From: Nitrospira sp. | GTDB lineage: Bacteria; Nitrospirota; Nitrospiria; Nitrospirales; Nitrospiraceae | DNA: 42,201 nt | NCBI GenBank assembly: GCA_005116945.1 | Contig: SWDH01000042.1 | Span: forward strand, 107,567 to 149,767 | Reading direction: 5' to 3' | Shown: in pieces, positions 7,354 through 15,470 of the stretch | Position numbering within the stretch: the stretch's first letter is position 1 | How the letters are laid out: each line of letters starts with the position of its first letter | Translations under genes and position numbers: made by a program | The notes under the pieces: generated by a model | Seen by the model: the letters and a program-made list of their open reading frames with translations, nothing else | The model's database searches: none | What the model was told of the DNA's origin: nothing

Positions 7354-7722
7354 GTGAGCGAGTTCGGTCGCCGCATCCGTCCGTACGTAGAGAAGGAGAT
7401 CCTTGCTGCCTATCAAGCCGAGGCACGAGGCCAACCGGACGTCGCCTTCACTCATTTAGAATATGCCCACATACTTGGGCAAACATCCACGATTGAGCAT
7501 GTTCGTGTGCACTGCCACATGTTCCTCTGGGGTATTCGTCAACGTAATGTTCGAGAGAGTGTTGGTCAGTTACTACGCATTGTCGGCGCTTCCATAGGCA
7601 CGGCTCTCGGTCTAGTGCCTCAGGGAAACACAGGCGGCACAAACGTCAACTCATTCAAAAGTATGCCGATACCTCCTGAGCTCGCAGTGCTGATCGAAAA
7701 AGCGCGTCTTTCTAGAAGATGA
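7354..7722 (+). CDS. DUF3703 family protein
   Basis: This 122-residue protein matches the DUF3703 pattern: AFTHLEYAHILGQ, then HVRVHCHMFLWGIRQRN, then LGLVPQGNTGGTNV and MPIPPEL. The family has no assigned function and is found mostly in proteobacteria and Nitrospirota. The histidines of the HLE.AH and H.R.H motifs are conserved and could bind metal, which is an inference. The GTG start at 7354 has GGAGAGG six bases upstream. Being cotranscribed with msrB hints at an oxidative-stress context but does not show it. Confidence 0.8.
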   Translation: MSEFGRRIRPYVEKEILAAYQAEARGQPDVAFTHLEYAHILGQTSTIEHVRVHCHMFLWGIRQRNVRESVGQLLRIVGASIGTALGLVPQGNTGGTNVNSFKSMPIPPELAVLIEKARLSRR

Positions 7723-8218
7723 CATCCTTCCAGTTCGCTAGACGAATTCCATAAGGTCTGCCTCCTCGATTTAAAGTTTGTTAATATTATGTATTTATTT
7801 TAATAATTATATATATATGCCATATATCTCGCGTAAAACATGATATCTATACTCTCCGGCTATTAGGCTATTAATGGAGTTGCATCATGCTCCGGCGTCC
7901 CAACCTGACTTCTGACACAAAAGCCCTCACAGAAGAAGCACCATCGGCAGTGGTCACCCGGGTCAGGCCCAGGAGCCCATCCGTGCTTGGCGCCGGCTGC
8001 CCCGCAGAATGGCCTCGCAGGGAACCTGGTTAAAAATTCGGGATAGCGGTAAAATACAACTTGAAAAGGAAGGGCATGACCGCTAGGATTCGCACCATGA
8101 ATCATCACACCTCAGATGAACGGCTCAAATCCTTTGGTCCGTTGCAGCTAACCATCAGAAGCGACTCAAAGAACGGCAAAGATCAGACGTTATGACAACC
8201 CACACAAAAGGAGCCACA
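7723..8218. other. Long leader region upstream of the peroxidase, with AT-rich island
   Basis: About 500 bp separate the DUF3703 gene from the peroxidase. Positions about 7770-7860 are strikingly AT-rich, with runs such as ttaataattatatatatat, against a window that is otherwise GC-rich. That suggests a promoter or a site for nucleoid proteins. The rest shows no supported gene; one cysteine-rich minus-strand frame (7863-8108) is not convincing. Confidence 0.45.
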
Positions 8219-9304
8219 ATGAAGCCAGCCGTACCGAACTCCGAACTCCGACAGATATTCGGAGGTTCATCTCTATTGCGCAAGAGCGTTCTCGGCGCTT
8301 TGGCGATCAGCTCAGTGGCGATGCTGTCGCCTTGGGCTGCAACAGCAACCGATTACAAGCTCAAGATTCCCTTCGGTCTAGAAGCGAGCGCCGTCGTCAT
8401 CCCTGCCGATAACCCGATGACGGTAGAGAAGGTCGAATTGGGCCGAGCGCTATTTTTTGACAAGCGGCTGTCGGCGGACGGCACGATCGCATGTGCGAAT
8501 TGCCACCAGGCAAAATTCGCATTTACGGACGGCATGCCGGTCTCCACAGGCATCGGAGGTCAAAAGGGTGGTCGCAGCGCTCCAGTATCATTCAACCGGG
8601 TGTTCAGCAGTGCGCAATTCTGGGACGGCCGGGCCGATACGCTAGAAGCCCAATCGATCGGACCCTTTACAAACCCGATCGAGCATGGATTTTCCAGCCA
8701 CGCGAACATGGTTGGGAAGATGAAGAAGATCCCTGGCTACAATAAACTCTTCATGGACGTCTTCGGGGAAGAGATCACAATCGCCAATGTGGGTAAGGCC
8801 ATTGCCACCTTCCAGCGGACCGTCCTTTCCGGTAACAGCCCGGCAGACCGGTTCGACCAAGGAGGGGAAGCAACAGCCATTCCGGCAAGCGCTCAACGAG
8901 GCCTCACACTCTTCCGAGATAAAGCTCGCTGCACGAAGTGCCACTCCGGGTTCAACTTCTCTGACGAAAAGTTCCATAACCTCGGCATCGGCTGGGACGA
9001 CAACAAAGTGGATCTAGGCCGTTACATGGTGAGTCAGAATCCTGAGGAACTCGGCGCGTTTAAAACTCCAACCCTGCGTGAGATCTCACGAAGCGCACCC
9101 TATATGCATGATGGCCGTTTCAAAACGCTTGAAGAAGTGGTGAATTTCTACAACAAAGGTGGCGTCAAGAATCCTCACCAGGATCCCTTGATCCTCCCAC
9201 TTGAACTGACGGAGCAAGAAAAGACTGACCTTCTGGCGTTTCTTCGCACCCTGAACGGCGAAGGGTGGCAGCAGGCTACAGAACCGAAATCCTTTCCTCA
9301 GTAA
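8219..9304 (+). CDS. Di-haem cytochrome c peroxidase (CcpA/MauG family)
   Basis: This 361-residue periplasmic enzyme reduces H2O2 with electrons from small c-type cytochromes. A signal peptide is visible (RKSVLGALAISSVAML ... AATA). The two covalent haem sites are CANCH at 92-96 and CTKCH at about 238-242, preceded by the typical LGRALFFDKRLSADGTI and followed by RSAPYMHDGRFKTLEEVV. The ATG at 8219 is preferred over the ATG at 8192 because AAGGAG lies five bases ahead of it. It stands alone between two long intergenic regions. The MauG branch has the same layout; peroxidase is more likely because there is no amine-dehydrogenase neighbour. Confidence 0.9.
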   Translation: MKPAVPNSELRQIFGGSSLLRKSVLGALAISSVAMLSPWAATATDYKLKIPFGLEASAVVIPADNPMTVEKVELGRALFFDKRLSADGTIACANCHQAKFAFTDGMPVSTGIGGQKGGRSAPVSFNRVFSSAQFWDGRADTLEAQSIGPFTNPIEHGFSSHANMVGKMKKIPGYNKLFMDVFGEEITIANVGKAIATFQRTVLSGNSPADRFDQGGEATAIPASAQRGLTLFRDKARCTKCHSGFNFSDEKFHNLGIGWDDNKVDLGRYMVSQNPEELGAFKTPTLREISRSAPYMHDGRFKTLEEVVNFYNKGGVKNPHQDPLILPLELTEQEKTDLLAFLRTLNGEGWQQATEPKSFPQ

Positions 9305-9315
9305 ATGAGACCGAT

Positions 9316-9346
9316 ACCGGTGATCCGCTACGAGCGGATCACCGGT
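9316..9346 (+). terminator. Perfect 14-bp hairpin after the peroxidase gene
   Basis: ACCGGTGATCCGCT and AGCGGATCACCGGT pair perfectly around a three-base loop, 12 bp after the stop codon. No T-run follows, so it may act as a transcript-end stabiliser or a weak terminator. Confidence 0.6.
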
Positions 9347-9399
9347 GCTATGAAGTAGATCGATCACTTCAAATACGCGCAGTATGCGAGACAAGGCCG

Positions 9400-9434
9400 G
9401 GGCCGGTTTCAACCACGACGGTTGAGACCGGCCC
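9400..9434. repeat. Second hairpin downstream of the peroxidase
   Basis: GGGCCGGTTTCAACC and GGTTGAGACCGGCCC form a 15-bp stem with one G-T-type mismatch and a five-base loop. It follows the first hairpin by about 50 bp. Confidence 0.65.
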
Positions 9435-9558
9435 TGGTTGCATTGGACCACAATCGTTCAAGAACACGTTGAGTGGTCTCGTGAGTGGTTTTTGGTGGCG
9501 GAGTTTGGACGGTGAGGCTTCCTCGCTCAGCGAAGAAGCGATTTGAAAAGCCTTCAAG

Positions 9559-9683
9559 CAGGATGCTGGAAAAGTCCGCCAGCGGCGTTCTCGCATCGTT
9601 CAGATCCTCAACGTACCCCAGAGGGTACGCCTCCGGTCCTTCACTCGCTGCGGCCTTGCTGGACAGCCTTTTTGAGCATCCTG
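9559..9683. repeat. Long palindromic repeat, family 1 (copy C)
   Basis: This 125-bp element runs from CAGGATGCTGGAAAAGTCC to GCCTTTTTGAGCATCCTG. The arm CCGCCAGCGGCGTTCTCGCA and the centre ACGTACCCC...GGGTACGCCTCC are intact. Confidence 0.85.
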
Positions 9684-9761
9684 CCGGTGATCCGGTATGA
9701 TCAACCTACCTATGACCAGTGGACCTTGCCGCCTCAAAAGTGAGTTTTTCAGCAAACTGCT

Positions 9762-9797
9762 AGAAACTAAAGGGGGGAGCAGCATCAGCTGCCCCCC
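9762..9797 (-). terminator. Rho-independent terminator for the secreted-protein gene
   Basis: On the minus strand a GGGGGGCAGC / GCTGCTCCCCCC stem with one bulged base and a TGAT loop is followed by TTTAGTTT. It lies about 85 bp after the stop codon of the gene ending at 9882. Confidence 0.75.
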
Positions 9798-9881
9798 CCA
9801 ACTTCTTCGAAGAAAAGACTCTCCCCCTAGGATGATTCACTCCTGGCAGGGTCAAATCGTCACATCAATCGGTTGCCAGAA

Positions 9882-10265
9882 CTACTGCGTGACTTTGACC
9901 AACCATCCGTCGGTGACTTCGCATTGAGCGATGCCTTTCGCTTCAATATTAATTTTTGCGAAGGCGCCTCTGAGGCCGTCAGGGAGTTTTCCAGACACCT
10001 TATAGCCACTTTGCTTTTGAACCACGGTGAGCGGTATGGCCTGACCTTTTATCGTCACCTTAATGCTTTTGGGAAAGGTTGACTCGGATGCATAAAATGA
10101 GAATGCTGATTGTGGCGAGACCTCTGCATTGTTGATTGGTGAGAACTCAGAAAAACCCACCTTTTTACACATCCCCGTACCACTGCCGGCACTTTCGCCG
10201 TATGCCCAGACGTTGGCAGGGATTATCAATAATGCTGCGAGCCACAACATGTTTTTTAATTTCAT
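9882..10265 (-). CDS. Small secreted protein, unknown family
   Basis: This 127-residue protein has a clear signal peptide (KLKNMLWLAALLIIPANVWA). The mature part has only two cysteines, one near residue 33 and one near 114, which could form a disulfide in the periplasm. The sequence FSPINNAEVSPQSAFSFYAS ... VKVTIKGQAIPLTVVQ has the alternating hydrophobic pattern and the SP-x-N-G/N-A-x-V opening seen in CopC-like or bacterial Ig-like beta sandwiches, but no copper-binding histidines are present. GAGGCGGAA precedes the ATG. It is expressed alone and has its own terminator. Function cannot be assigned. Confidence 0.7.
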   Translation of the reverse strand: MKLKNMLWLAALLIIPANVWAYGESAGSGTGMCKKVGFSEFSPINNAEVSPQSAFSFYASESTFPKSIKVTIKGQAIPLTVVQKQSGYKVSGKLPDGLRGAFAKINIEAKGIAQCEVTDGWLVKVTQ

Positions 10266-10890
10266 CGTTCCGCCTCTTTGTGTTGTTATTGAATAGGTTG
10301 ACCGCTGTATGTATCGAGCAATGAACGAGTGGCATTGTCGGCTATTCTTCGATAAAAAACAACCCCCTTCTGCGTGAGATGATCAGCTTCGTTCGCCCAC
10401 ATCTTCACTACCTCATACTCCATCAGTCTGTCGTTCACTAAGAAATCGTATGCACCACAGAGTGGAGCCCCACGGCTTTACAGCCGTGGTCCCTTTTGTG
10501 TCTTCGGCGGAATCCACCGAAGCGTGTCCTCCTTCGCCAAGGCTTCGGAGGACTCCCGCTGCGCTTTCCTCCACAGCTTTATCCATCCTCCGTAGCAGCC
10601 TACTGCGGAGGACGGGCTTCTGTGGCTTCCTGCGTAGGCGGGTGAAGGACGCGCGCGAACTCATGGCATGGCTCCCAGCCGACATCTCTACCCTTGCGTC
10701 TCACTTACAAGCCTCCCTCAATTCCCGCAAAAGCATTTTTGACTCATGTGGCGGACTCCGCTTGTCCTCACCGCATAAGGATCTTGACAAGGACCGGAGA
10801 AAGGGCTTATCACAGGCACCTGGCAGGACCTCTTGAGGTGGTTCAGACCGTCCCTCAAACGCAAGTCCTATCACCCGGAAGAGGAAGATC
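10266..10890. other. Gene-free stretch upstream of cfa, dense in hairpins
   Basis: This 625-bp stretch lies between divergent genes. Its middle holds a cluster of short palindromes (10470-10613). The last 250 bp before cfa show no repeat and should contain the promoter. The open frame at 10450-10836 is a by-product of the GC-rich palindromes. Confidence 0.55.
10470..10613. repeat. Cluster of four short palindromes
   Basis: Four hairpins follow each other: CCACGGC/GCCGTGG (10470-10489, followed by TCCCTTTT), CTTCGGCGG/CCACCGAAG (10502-10522), CCTCCTTCGCC/GGCTTCGGAGG (10528-10551), and TCCTCCGTAGCAG/CTACTGCGGAGGA (about 10586-10612). The CTTCGCCAAGG/CGGAGG type recurs at 14840-14914. Confidence 0.7.
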
Positions 10891-12078
10891 ATGCGAAAAA
10901 CTTTCGAACAACTCTTCGATGCGTTGAGCAATCATGCGCAAGAGGTGTCGTTTCAGGTGCAGTTTTGGGATGGGGTCAAAAAATCGTACGGCGCCGGTGA
11001 ACCACAGTTCATTCTCACCATGACCACAAAGCAGGCGGCCGAACATGTGCTCGAAAGCGGGTCGTTGGGCTTCGGTGAAGAGTATATGTCAGGAGGTATT
11101 CAGGTCGAGGGCGATTTCACACAACTGCTCCGCTTCGGAGCGGACGCCGCATTCCTCAATCTGCCTATCGGGTTGAAAGCCAAGCTCGCCATTAAGCACC
11201 TGCGTCAGGCATCGCTCAACACGCTCTCACGTTCGACGAAGCACGTCGCCCATCACTACGATCGCGGGAACGACTTCTATAAGCTATGGCTCGATGAAAG
11301 CATGGCCTATTCCTGTGCCTACTTTCGTTATGACAACGACACACTCGAGCACGCGCAACAGCAGAAGTACGAACACATTTGCCGGAAGCTTCATCTGAAG
11401 GCCGGGGAAACGCTGATCGATATCGGCTGCGGCTGGGGCGGCATGCTAATCTATGCCGCGAAACATTACGGTGTGCGCGGCGTCGGCTGCACATTGTCCA
11501 AAGAGCAAGTCGAATATGGAGTCGACCTCGTGAAGCGTCAGGGCTTATCGAAAGAGATTTCGATCGTGTTTGAGGATTACCGGAAGATCGAAGGCACGTT
11601 CGACAAATTCGTCTCCATCGGCATGTTTGAACATGTGGGGAAACAGTTCATTCCGACGTTTATGGAGAAGGTGAAGTCGATCTTAAATCCCGGCGGCATT
11701 GGGCTGCTCCACACCATCGGGCAAGAGCTGCCGGTACCGGGCGACCCCTGGACATTGAAATACATCTTTCCCGGTGGATACATTCCCACGCTCGACGAAA
11801 TCGTGCGGACGATGTGCGAAGCGAAACTCATTCCGACGGATATCGAAAATCTCCGCCTGCACTACGCGCGAACGGTTGAGGAGTGGAGCGCACGGTTCGA
11901 GGTCCAAGCCAAAAAGGTCGAGGCGATGTACGATGCCTCCTTCGTTCGTATGTGGCGAATGTTCCTCAATGGCTGTGTGGCCAACTTTCGCTATGGGGAC
12001 ATGCGGCTCTATCATGTCCTCTTCACGAAGGGATTGAACAACACGATGCCCCTCACACGCGAGCACCTATACCGCTAA
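10891..12078 (+). CDS. cfa: Cyclopropane-fatty-acyl-phospholipid synthase
   Basis: This 395-residue SAM-dependent enzyme adds a methylene bridge to unsaturated acyl chains of membrane phospholipids. The N-terminal lipid-binding part is followed by HHYDRGNDFYKLWLDESMAY (about 125-145), the SAM loop LIDIGCGWGG (about 176-185), GMFEHVG with the active-site glutamate (about 248-254) and FPGGYIP (about 296-302). All are diagnostic of the CFA synthase family and the length is typical. GAGGAA precedes the ATG. The stop overlaps the start of yggS by one base (TAATG), so the two genes are translationally coupled. Confidence 0.95.
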   Translation: MRKTFEQLFDALSNHAQEVSFQVQFWDGVKKSYGAGEPQFILTMTTKQAAEHVLESGSLGFGEEYMSGGIQVEGDFTQLLRFGADAAFLNLPIGLKAKLAIKHLRQASLNTLSRSTKHVAHHYDRGNDFYKLWLDESMAYSCAYFRYDNDTLEHAQQQKYEHICRKLHLKAGETLIDIGCGWGGMLIYAAKHYGVRGVGCTLSKEQVEYGVDLVKRQGLSKEISIVFEDYRKIEGTFDKFVSIGMFEHVGKQFIPTFMEKVKSILNPGGIGLLHTIGQELPVPGDPWTLKYIFPGGYIPTLDEIVRTMCEAKLIPTDIENLRLHYARTVEEWSARFEVQAKKVEAMYDASFVRMWRMFLNGCVANFRYGDMRLYHVLFTKGLNNTMPLTREHLYR

Positions 12079-12824
12079 TGGAACAGACCACATCAGTCGC
12101 GTCACGCCTGCAAGCCGTCAAAAACCGCATTGCTGAAGCCGCGCAATCCGCCGGCCGACAGCCGAAAGAGATCACGCTATTGGTCGCGAGTAAGACTCAA
12201 CCACCCGAGCGAGTGAGAGAAGCCTGGCACGCTGGGCAAAAGATTTTCGGAGAGAATTATCTGCAGGAAGCCCTGGCGAAAATGCCGGACCTCACCGATT
12301 TGCCAATCGAGTGGCATTTCATCGGCCCGATCCAAAGCAATAAGACCAAACGCATCACGGAGAATTTTGTCTGGGTGCACAGTGTGGACCGGATTAAAAT
12401 TGCCGATCGGTTGGCAAAAGACCGACCTGAATCATTGCCGCCCTTGCAAATCTGCCTGCAAGTCAACGTGAGTGGGGAAGCGAGTAAAAGTGGTGTCGCG
12501 CCTGAGGAGCTAGCCCAGCTGGCCGCCCATGTCGTACGCCTTCCCCGCTTGAAATTGCGCGGGCTGATGGCCGTCCCTGAACTCACGACTGCCACGGCCT
12601 TGCAGCGCAGCCAGTTCCACATGCTCTGGGAACTATATGATCGACTCAAGAAAGATGGGTACGAACTCGACACGCTGTCCATGGGCATGTCGGAAGACAT
12701 GGATATCGCCATCGCCGAAGGCGCGACCATTGTGCGCATCGGTACGGCGATTTTGGGACCGAGACGTTATCTCATACCGGAGGAGCTTGCCATCCTCGAA
12801 GCGCAAAAATCTACATCAAAATAA
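12078..12824 (+). CDS. yggS: PLP homeostasis protein, YggS/PROSC family
   Basis: This 248-residue pyridoxal-5'-phosphate-binding TIM-barrel protein keeps free PLP at safe levels. The PLP lysine is in LLVASKTQP near residue 35. Other family markers are GENYLQEALAK, WHFIGPIQSNKTK, LRGLMAVPE and LSMGMSEDMDIAIAEGATIVRIGTAI. The ATG at 12078 overlaps the cfa stop by one base and gives the standard N-terminus; the longer frame from 11883 lies inside cfa and is rejected. In many bacteria yggS sits with proC or division genes, so pairing with cfa is less usual. Confidence 0.93.
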   Translation: MEQTTSVASRLQAVKNRIAEAAQSAGRQPKEITLLVASKTQPPERVREAWHAGQKIFGENYLQEALAKMPDLTDLPIEWHFIGPIQSNKTKRITENFVWVHSVDRIKIADRLAKDRPESLPPLQICLQVNVSGEASKSGVAPEELAQLAAHVVRLPRLKLRGLMAVPELTTATALQRSQFHMLWELYDRLKKDGYELDTLSMGMSEDMDIAIAEGATIVRIGTAILGPRRYLIPEELAILEAQKSTSK

Positions 12825-13151
12825 TCTCTTGTTTTCAATTACTTCAGATATATACATCAAGAAAATAATCAATGTACTTACTCGCTCCAACACCGCCCAT
12901 ACCAGCTACGTCAATCTCCAAGTCTCAGCAGAAGGCCGGACCGTTCCCTCACGATAGTCAGGCGCATTGAAGAACCTCCCCGACACGTTGCGCAGTCCCC
13001 TGACAATCTCCGTCCATACTTTCCATCCCCAAGCGAACGTCGAACACCCCGCCGCTCTCCTCAAATCTTTCATCTTCAAAGGACCATACGGTTAGGATAT
13101 GTTATCGGCAGCCGCATAGGCGCCCGCGCGACCAATGACTGAGAGCTTGTC
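12825..13151. other. Intergenic stretch with an AT-rich first third
   Basis: This 327-bp stretch has an AT-rich segment just after yggS (about 12825-12880, lacking a clear hairpin). No gene or repeat was recognised. The promoter of the Tim44-like gene should lie in the second half. Confidence 0.4.
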
Positions 13152-13910
13152 TTGAACACAACACTACACACATCGCAAAGAGCTTCCCTACCGACGAGTC
13201 TCCCGGCTGGAGTCGCAGGATTATTGCTTGGTGAGATACTCTTGGAGGCAGCGACCAGCAACGCGCAGACCACCGAGGCCGATGCGCCTGCTCCTGAAAC
13301 TAACAACACCACCCACGATCTCAGCTCCGCCGGAATCCTACTGATCCTCCTGCTCGTAGCAGCTCTGACAGTGTTCTATTTCCTGAAAATACAACGACCA
13401 TCCCTCCCTGATTTTTCCGGAATCACAGGCCGCGACCCATCCAATGACAAACTGTCTACAAAGGCGTCCTCCGCGACCAGACAGAACTTATTGGTAGATA
13501 GTGTGACCTCTGCCGACAAAGCAGACTTTCAACAACTCCTGATCGATGTGCAAAAGGCCTGGAGCAAACAAGATTTGACCGAGTTGCGGCCGCTCGTCAC
13601 GCCGGAGATGCTAAATTATTTTAGCGCCGCCCTTGCCGATAATCGCAGCCAGGACTTTCGGAATCATGTTGAGGATGTCGTGCTCCTCCGTGCGGAAGTC
13701 TTGGAGGTCTGGACTGAACAGGCGAGGCAGTACGTGACGGCAGGGCTGCGCTGGAGCGCCCGTGACTACAACCTGTCTCTGACGAAGAAGCACGGAGAAC
13801 CAGGCTATCTCGTCGAAGGCAGCGAAGAAATACCGACCGAATCCGGCGAGGCTTGGACCTTCATGCGAATCCAAGAAGGGAAGTGGCGGCTCTCGGCGAT
13901 TCAGCAATGA
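13152..13910 (+). CDS. Membrane-anchored Tim44-like domain protein
   Basis: This is a protein of up to 252 residues with one transmembrane segment (about residues 60-80, GILLILLLVAALTVFYFL) and a C-terminal Tim44-like domain from about 115. The domain shows the family pattern: FQQLLIDVQKAWSKQDLTEL, then VTPEMLNYF, then GLRWSARDYNL, then EAWTFMRIQEGKWRLSAIQQ. In mitochondria Tim44 anchors Hsp70 at the import channel; the bacterial proteins have unclear roles. The start is uncertain: the frame opens with TTG at 13152 right after an in-frame TGA, and no ATG precedes the domain. The region before the membrane segment may be a signal-like leader. Confidence 0.7.
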   Translation: MNTTLHTSQRASLPTSLPAGVAGLLLGEILLEAATSNAQTTEADAPAPETNNTTHDLSSAGILLILLLVAALTVFYFLKIQRPSLPDFSGITGRDPSNDKLSTKASSATRQNLLVDSVTSADKADFQQLLIDVQKAWSKQDLTELRPLVTPEMLNYFSAALADNRSQDFRNHVEDVVLLRAEVLEVWTEQARQYVTAGLRWSARDYNLSLTKKHGEPGYLVEGSEEIPTESGEAWTFMRIQEGKWRLSAIQQ

Positions 13911-14160
13911 GGGGGAGAAGCGGCCAGGTGCCCTTCTTGCTCGCAGAACGCGCACGATAAGAATGTGCTCGTCCGATGCGCGCAGTGAACGACAACCTGG
14001 CCACTCCTCCTGAGAGAGACGAGTGCAGCTGGAAGAGATAGGTAGAACAGAGAAAGGGATAGAGCCTGATAATCTTCTGTGCTCGCGCAACGCGCGGTCG
14101 AAGACTCCCCTCGTTGAACGCGCGCACGTTGGGAACCCACCAGGCCACCCTGAAAAAGCA
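13911..14160. repeat. Compound inverted-repeat element with GCTCGCnnAACGCGC blocks
   Basis: GGCCAGGTGCCC near 13921 and CAACCTGGCC near 13996-14004 are inverted. A further related end, ACCAGGCCACCC, lies near 14139-14151. Between them the block GCTCGC-x2-3-AACGCGC occurs near 13939 and 14081, with the inverse form GAACGCGCGCAC near 14117. The layout suggests a nested or tandem palindromic element placed just after the Tim44-like gene. The family was not recognised. Confidence 0.55.
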
Positions 14161-14211
14161 GAATGTCCCTATTTCTTCATTCGGAGGCTGTCCCCATCAA
14201 CGAAGTTTCGG

Positions 14212-14421
14212 TTACCGGGCATCAGAGTTCTGAAGCCAGCCTTTTACCCTCTGCCAGGAATCACCCTTGCCTCTGAAACGAAGAAGGTCCGGTCTGTTCT
14301 TTGGCAGCCACGTAAAATAGAACGTCGTCATGTCGTGGGTAGAACTACCACTATGCTTTTTTGGCCAAACTCGCCATTCGGAAATTATCTTGCGTTGGGC
14401 TTCGGCGACGGTGAGGGACAT
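14212..14421 (-). CDS. Small conserved-looking protein with a strong ribosome-binding site
   Basis: This 69-residue protein (MSLTVAEAQRKIISEWRVWP...) is of no recognised family. The frame extends far upstream, but the ATG at 14421 is chosen because a perfect GGAGG lies eight bases ahead and the residues before it are repeat-like. A TATAAT hexamer on the minus strand at about 14464-14469 may be the -10 box. The protein is basic and rich in tryptophan, with a helical start and a C-terminal half (FYFTWLPKNRPDLLRFRGKG) compatible with nucleic-acid binding. That role is only a guess. Confidence 0.6.
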   Translation of the reverse strand: MSLTVAEAQRKIISEWRVWPKKHSGSSTHDMTTFYFTWLPKNRPDLLRFRGKGDSWQRVKGWLQNSDAR

Positions 14422-14463
14422 ATTACTACCTCCGTTCATGGAAGGGTCATTCCGTCTATTAGG

Positions 14464-14469
14464 TATTAT
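14464..14469 (-). promoter_or_regulatory. Possible -10 box of the small gene at 14212-14421
   Basis: The minus strand reads TATAAT within GGTATAATACC, about 45 bp before the ATG. No matching -35 box at 17 bp is clear. Confidence 0.35.
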
Positions 14470-15083
14470 ACCATGAACGGTAGTTGAACCTTCCCGATGG
14501 CATGCCCCAGTAGCCGGTTCTGAAGTGATGGATACGTGCACGCCTTTTGGGTAGACTGCTGCCAGCACACCGGGAGACTTGAAGGAGCACCAATTGGGGT
14601 CACGTCTTGTAATAGCACATTTAATGAGAATGAGAAGGCTGAGGTTCAGGTCTTGCCGTCCAACATTTTGCAACGCGTGGCAGGCCAGCTCTTTCCTCAG
14701 CCTCCCCTCACACAAAGCTTCCTCAAGACAGCTGAGAAACAATGAAGCTCCCCGCAGCAGCCTACTCCGCCGAAGTAGCCACTTCGGCTACGAAGGCCGG
14801 AAGCTGCAGGGTATCTTGCGAAATTCTCAGAAGCCGTTACCCTCCTTCGCCAAGGCTATGGAGGGTTCTCCGCGCCTTCATCCCCGTAGCGAGCTACGGG
14901 GTATTCGGCGAAGGAGAATAAAAAGATAGGCTATTTTCCGGAATGTTTCGAGATCGGCCGCGTGGGCGCAAGGTGGGCATGATATCGGGACACCAATGTA
15001 ATCTGGGCCTGCGACTCTGGTGAGGCAACCGCACGCGAGGAGCGGCACACACTGGCTATCGTCCGCTCGCTGACTACCAATCC
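14470..15083. other. Gene-free stretch with nested hairpins
   Basis: About 600 bp without a supported gene. The part at 14750-14920 is a nest of palindromes. The rest (14490-14740 and 14930-15080) shows nothing recognisable. Confidence 0.5.
14750..14920. repeat. Nested hairpin cluster
   Basis: GCTCCCCGCAGC (14748-14759) faces AGCTGCAGGGTAT (about 14801-14813) around an inner GTAGCC/GGCTAC hairpin (14774-14791). Then CTCCTTCGCCAAGG (about 14842) faces TTCGGCGAAGGAG (about 14904-14916) around CCCCGTAGC/GCTACGGGG (14882-14901). Small palindromes appear to have been inserted into one another. Confidence 0.65.
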
Positions 15084-15329
15084 TTACTGCTCATAATTCT
15101 CGACGACCTGCGGCGGGCGAACTTCCGCTTCGTCCGGATCAAGCCCGACGTCGCGAAGGGCACGTCGCTGGCGCAAAAGGTCCCAGCACTGATCCAGTTC
15201 GACCTGGACTTGCACGAGCCGCTTACGATCAGCTTTGGGGTGCGCCCTTTGCTCGTGTAATCGGTGTTCCTCTGCGACAAGGCGCTGAATATGATTGAGG
15301 ACCGGCTGATCTTCGGCTTGGTTCTCCAC
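15084..15329 (-). CDS. DUF2630 family protein
   Basis: This 81-residue helical protein matches the DUF2630 pattern: HIQRLVAEEHRLHEQ, then the highly characteristic ELDQCWDLLRQRRALRDVGLDPDEAEVRPPQVVENYEQ. The family is small, cytoplasmic, mostly actinobacterial, and has no known function. The frame opens at a GTG at 15344, but the GTG at 15329 has GAGGGAGA at proper distance and gives the usual start just before the first helix. A single-gene unit is likely. Confidence 0.8.
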   Translation of the reverse strand: MENQAEDQPVLNHIQRLVAEEHRLHEQRAHPKADRKRLVQVQVELDQCWDLLRQRRALRDVGLDPDEAEVRPPQVVENYEQ

Positions 15330-15432
15330 GGAAATCTCCCTCACTGTGGATGTGATTGGAACGGTTAGGATCTGAGGCTACGCCCACCTGATACTGCATC
15401 CAGCGACATTCTCACCAATAAGAAGGAAACAG

Positions 15433-15470
15433 CACGGGCGACCCTGCACGTATGTGGGAGGTCGCCCGTG
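15433..15470. repeat. Hairpin upstream of the DUF2630 gene
   Basis: CACGGGCGACC and GGTCGCCCGTG form a perfect 11-bp stem around a 16-base loop. No T-run follows on either strand. Confidence 0.55.

Larger units (their letters stand above)
9305..9881. other. Gene-free stretch with hairpins and a family 1 repeat
   Basis: This 577-bp stretch between converging genes holds two strong hairpins, palindromic repeat copy C and a terminator for the minus-strand gene. All open frames in it are shadows of these elements. Confidence 0.6.

Noticed and set aside
7863-8108. Cysteine-rich 81-residue minus-strand frame with a CRWCFFCEGFC stretch
   Set aside because: No ribosome-binding site and no recognisable family; the composition can arise by chance in this leader region.
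9485-9700. 71-residue frame over repeat copy C
   Set aside because: It is a translation of the repeat; the same KKSASGVLASF string recurs wherever the arm is read in this frame.
10450-10836. 128-residue plus-strand frame upstream of cfa
   Set aside because: Most of it is the translation of a cluster of palindromes, so it is not a gene.
13861-14148. Several minus-strand frames of 79-159 residues after the Tim44-like gene
   Set aside because: They read through the compound inverted element and the end of a real gene on the other strand.
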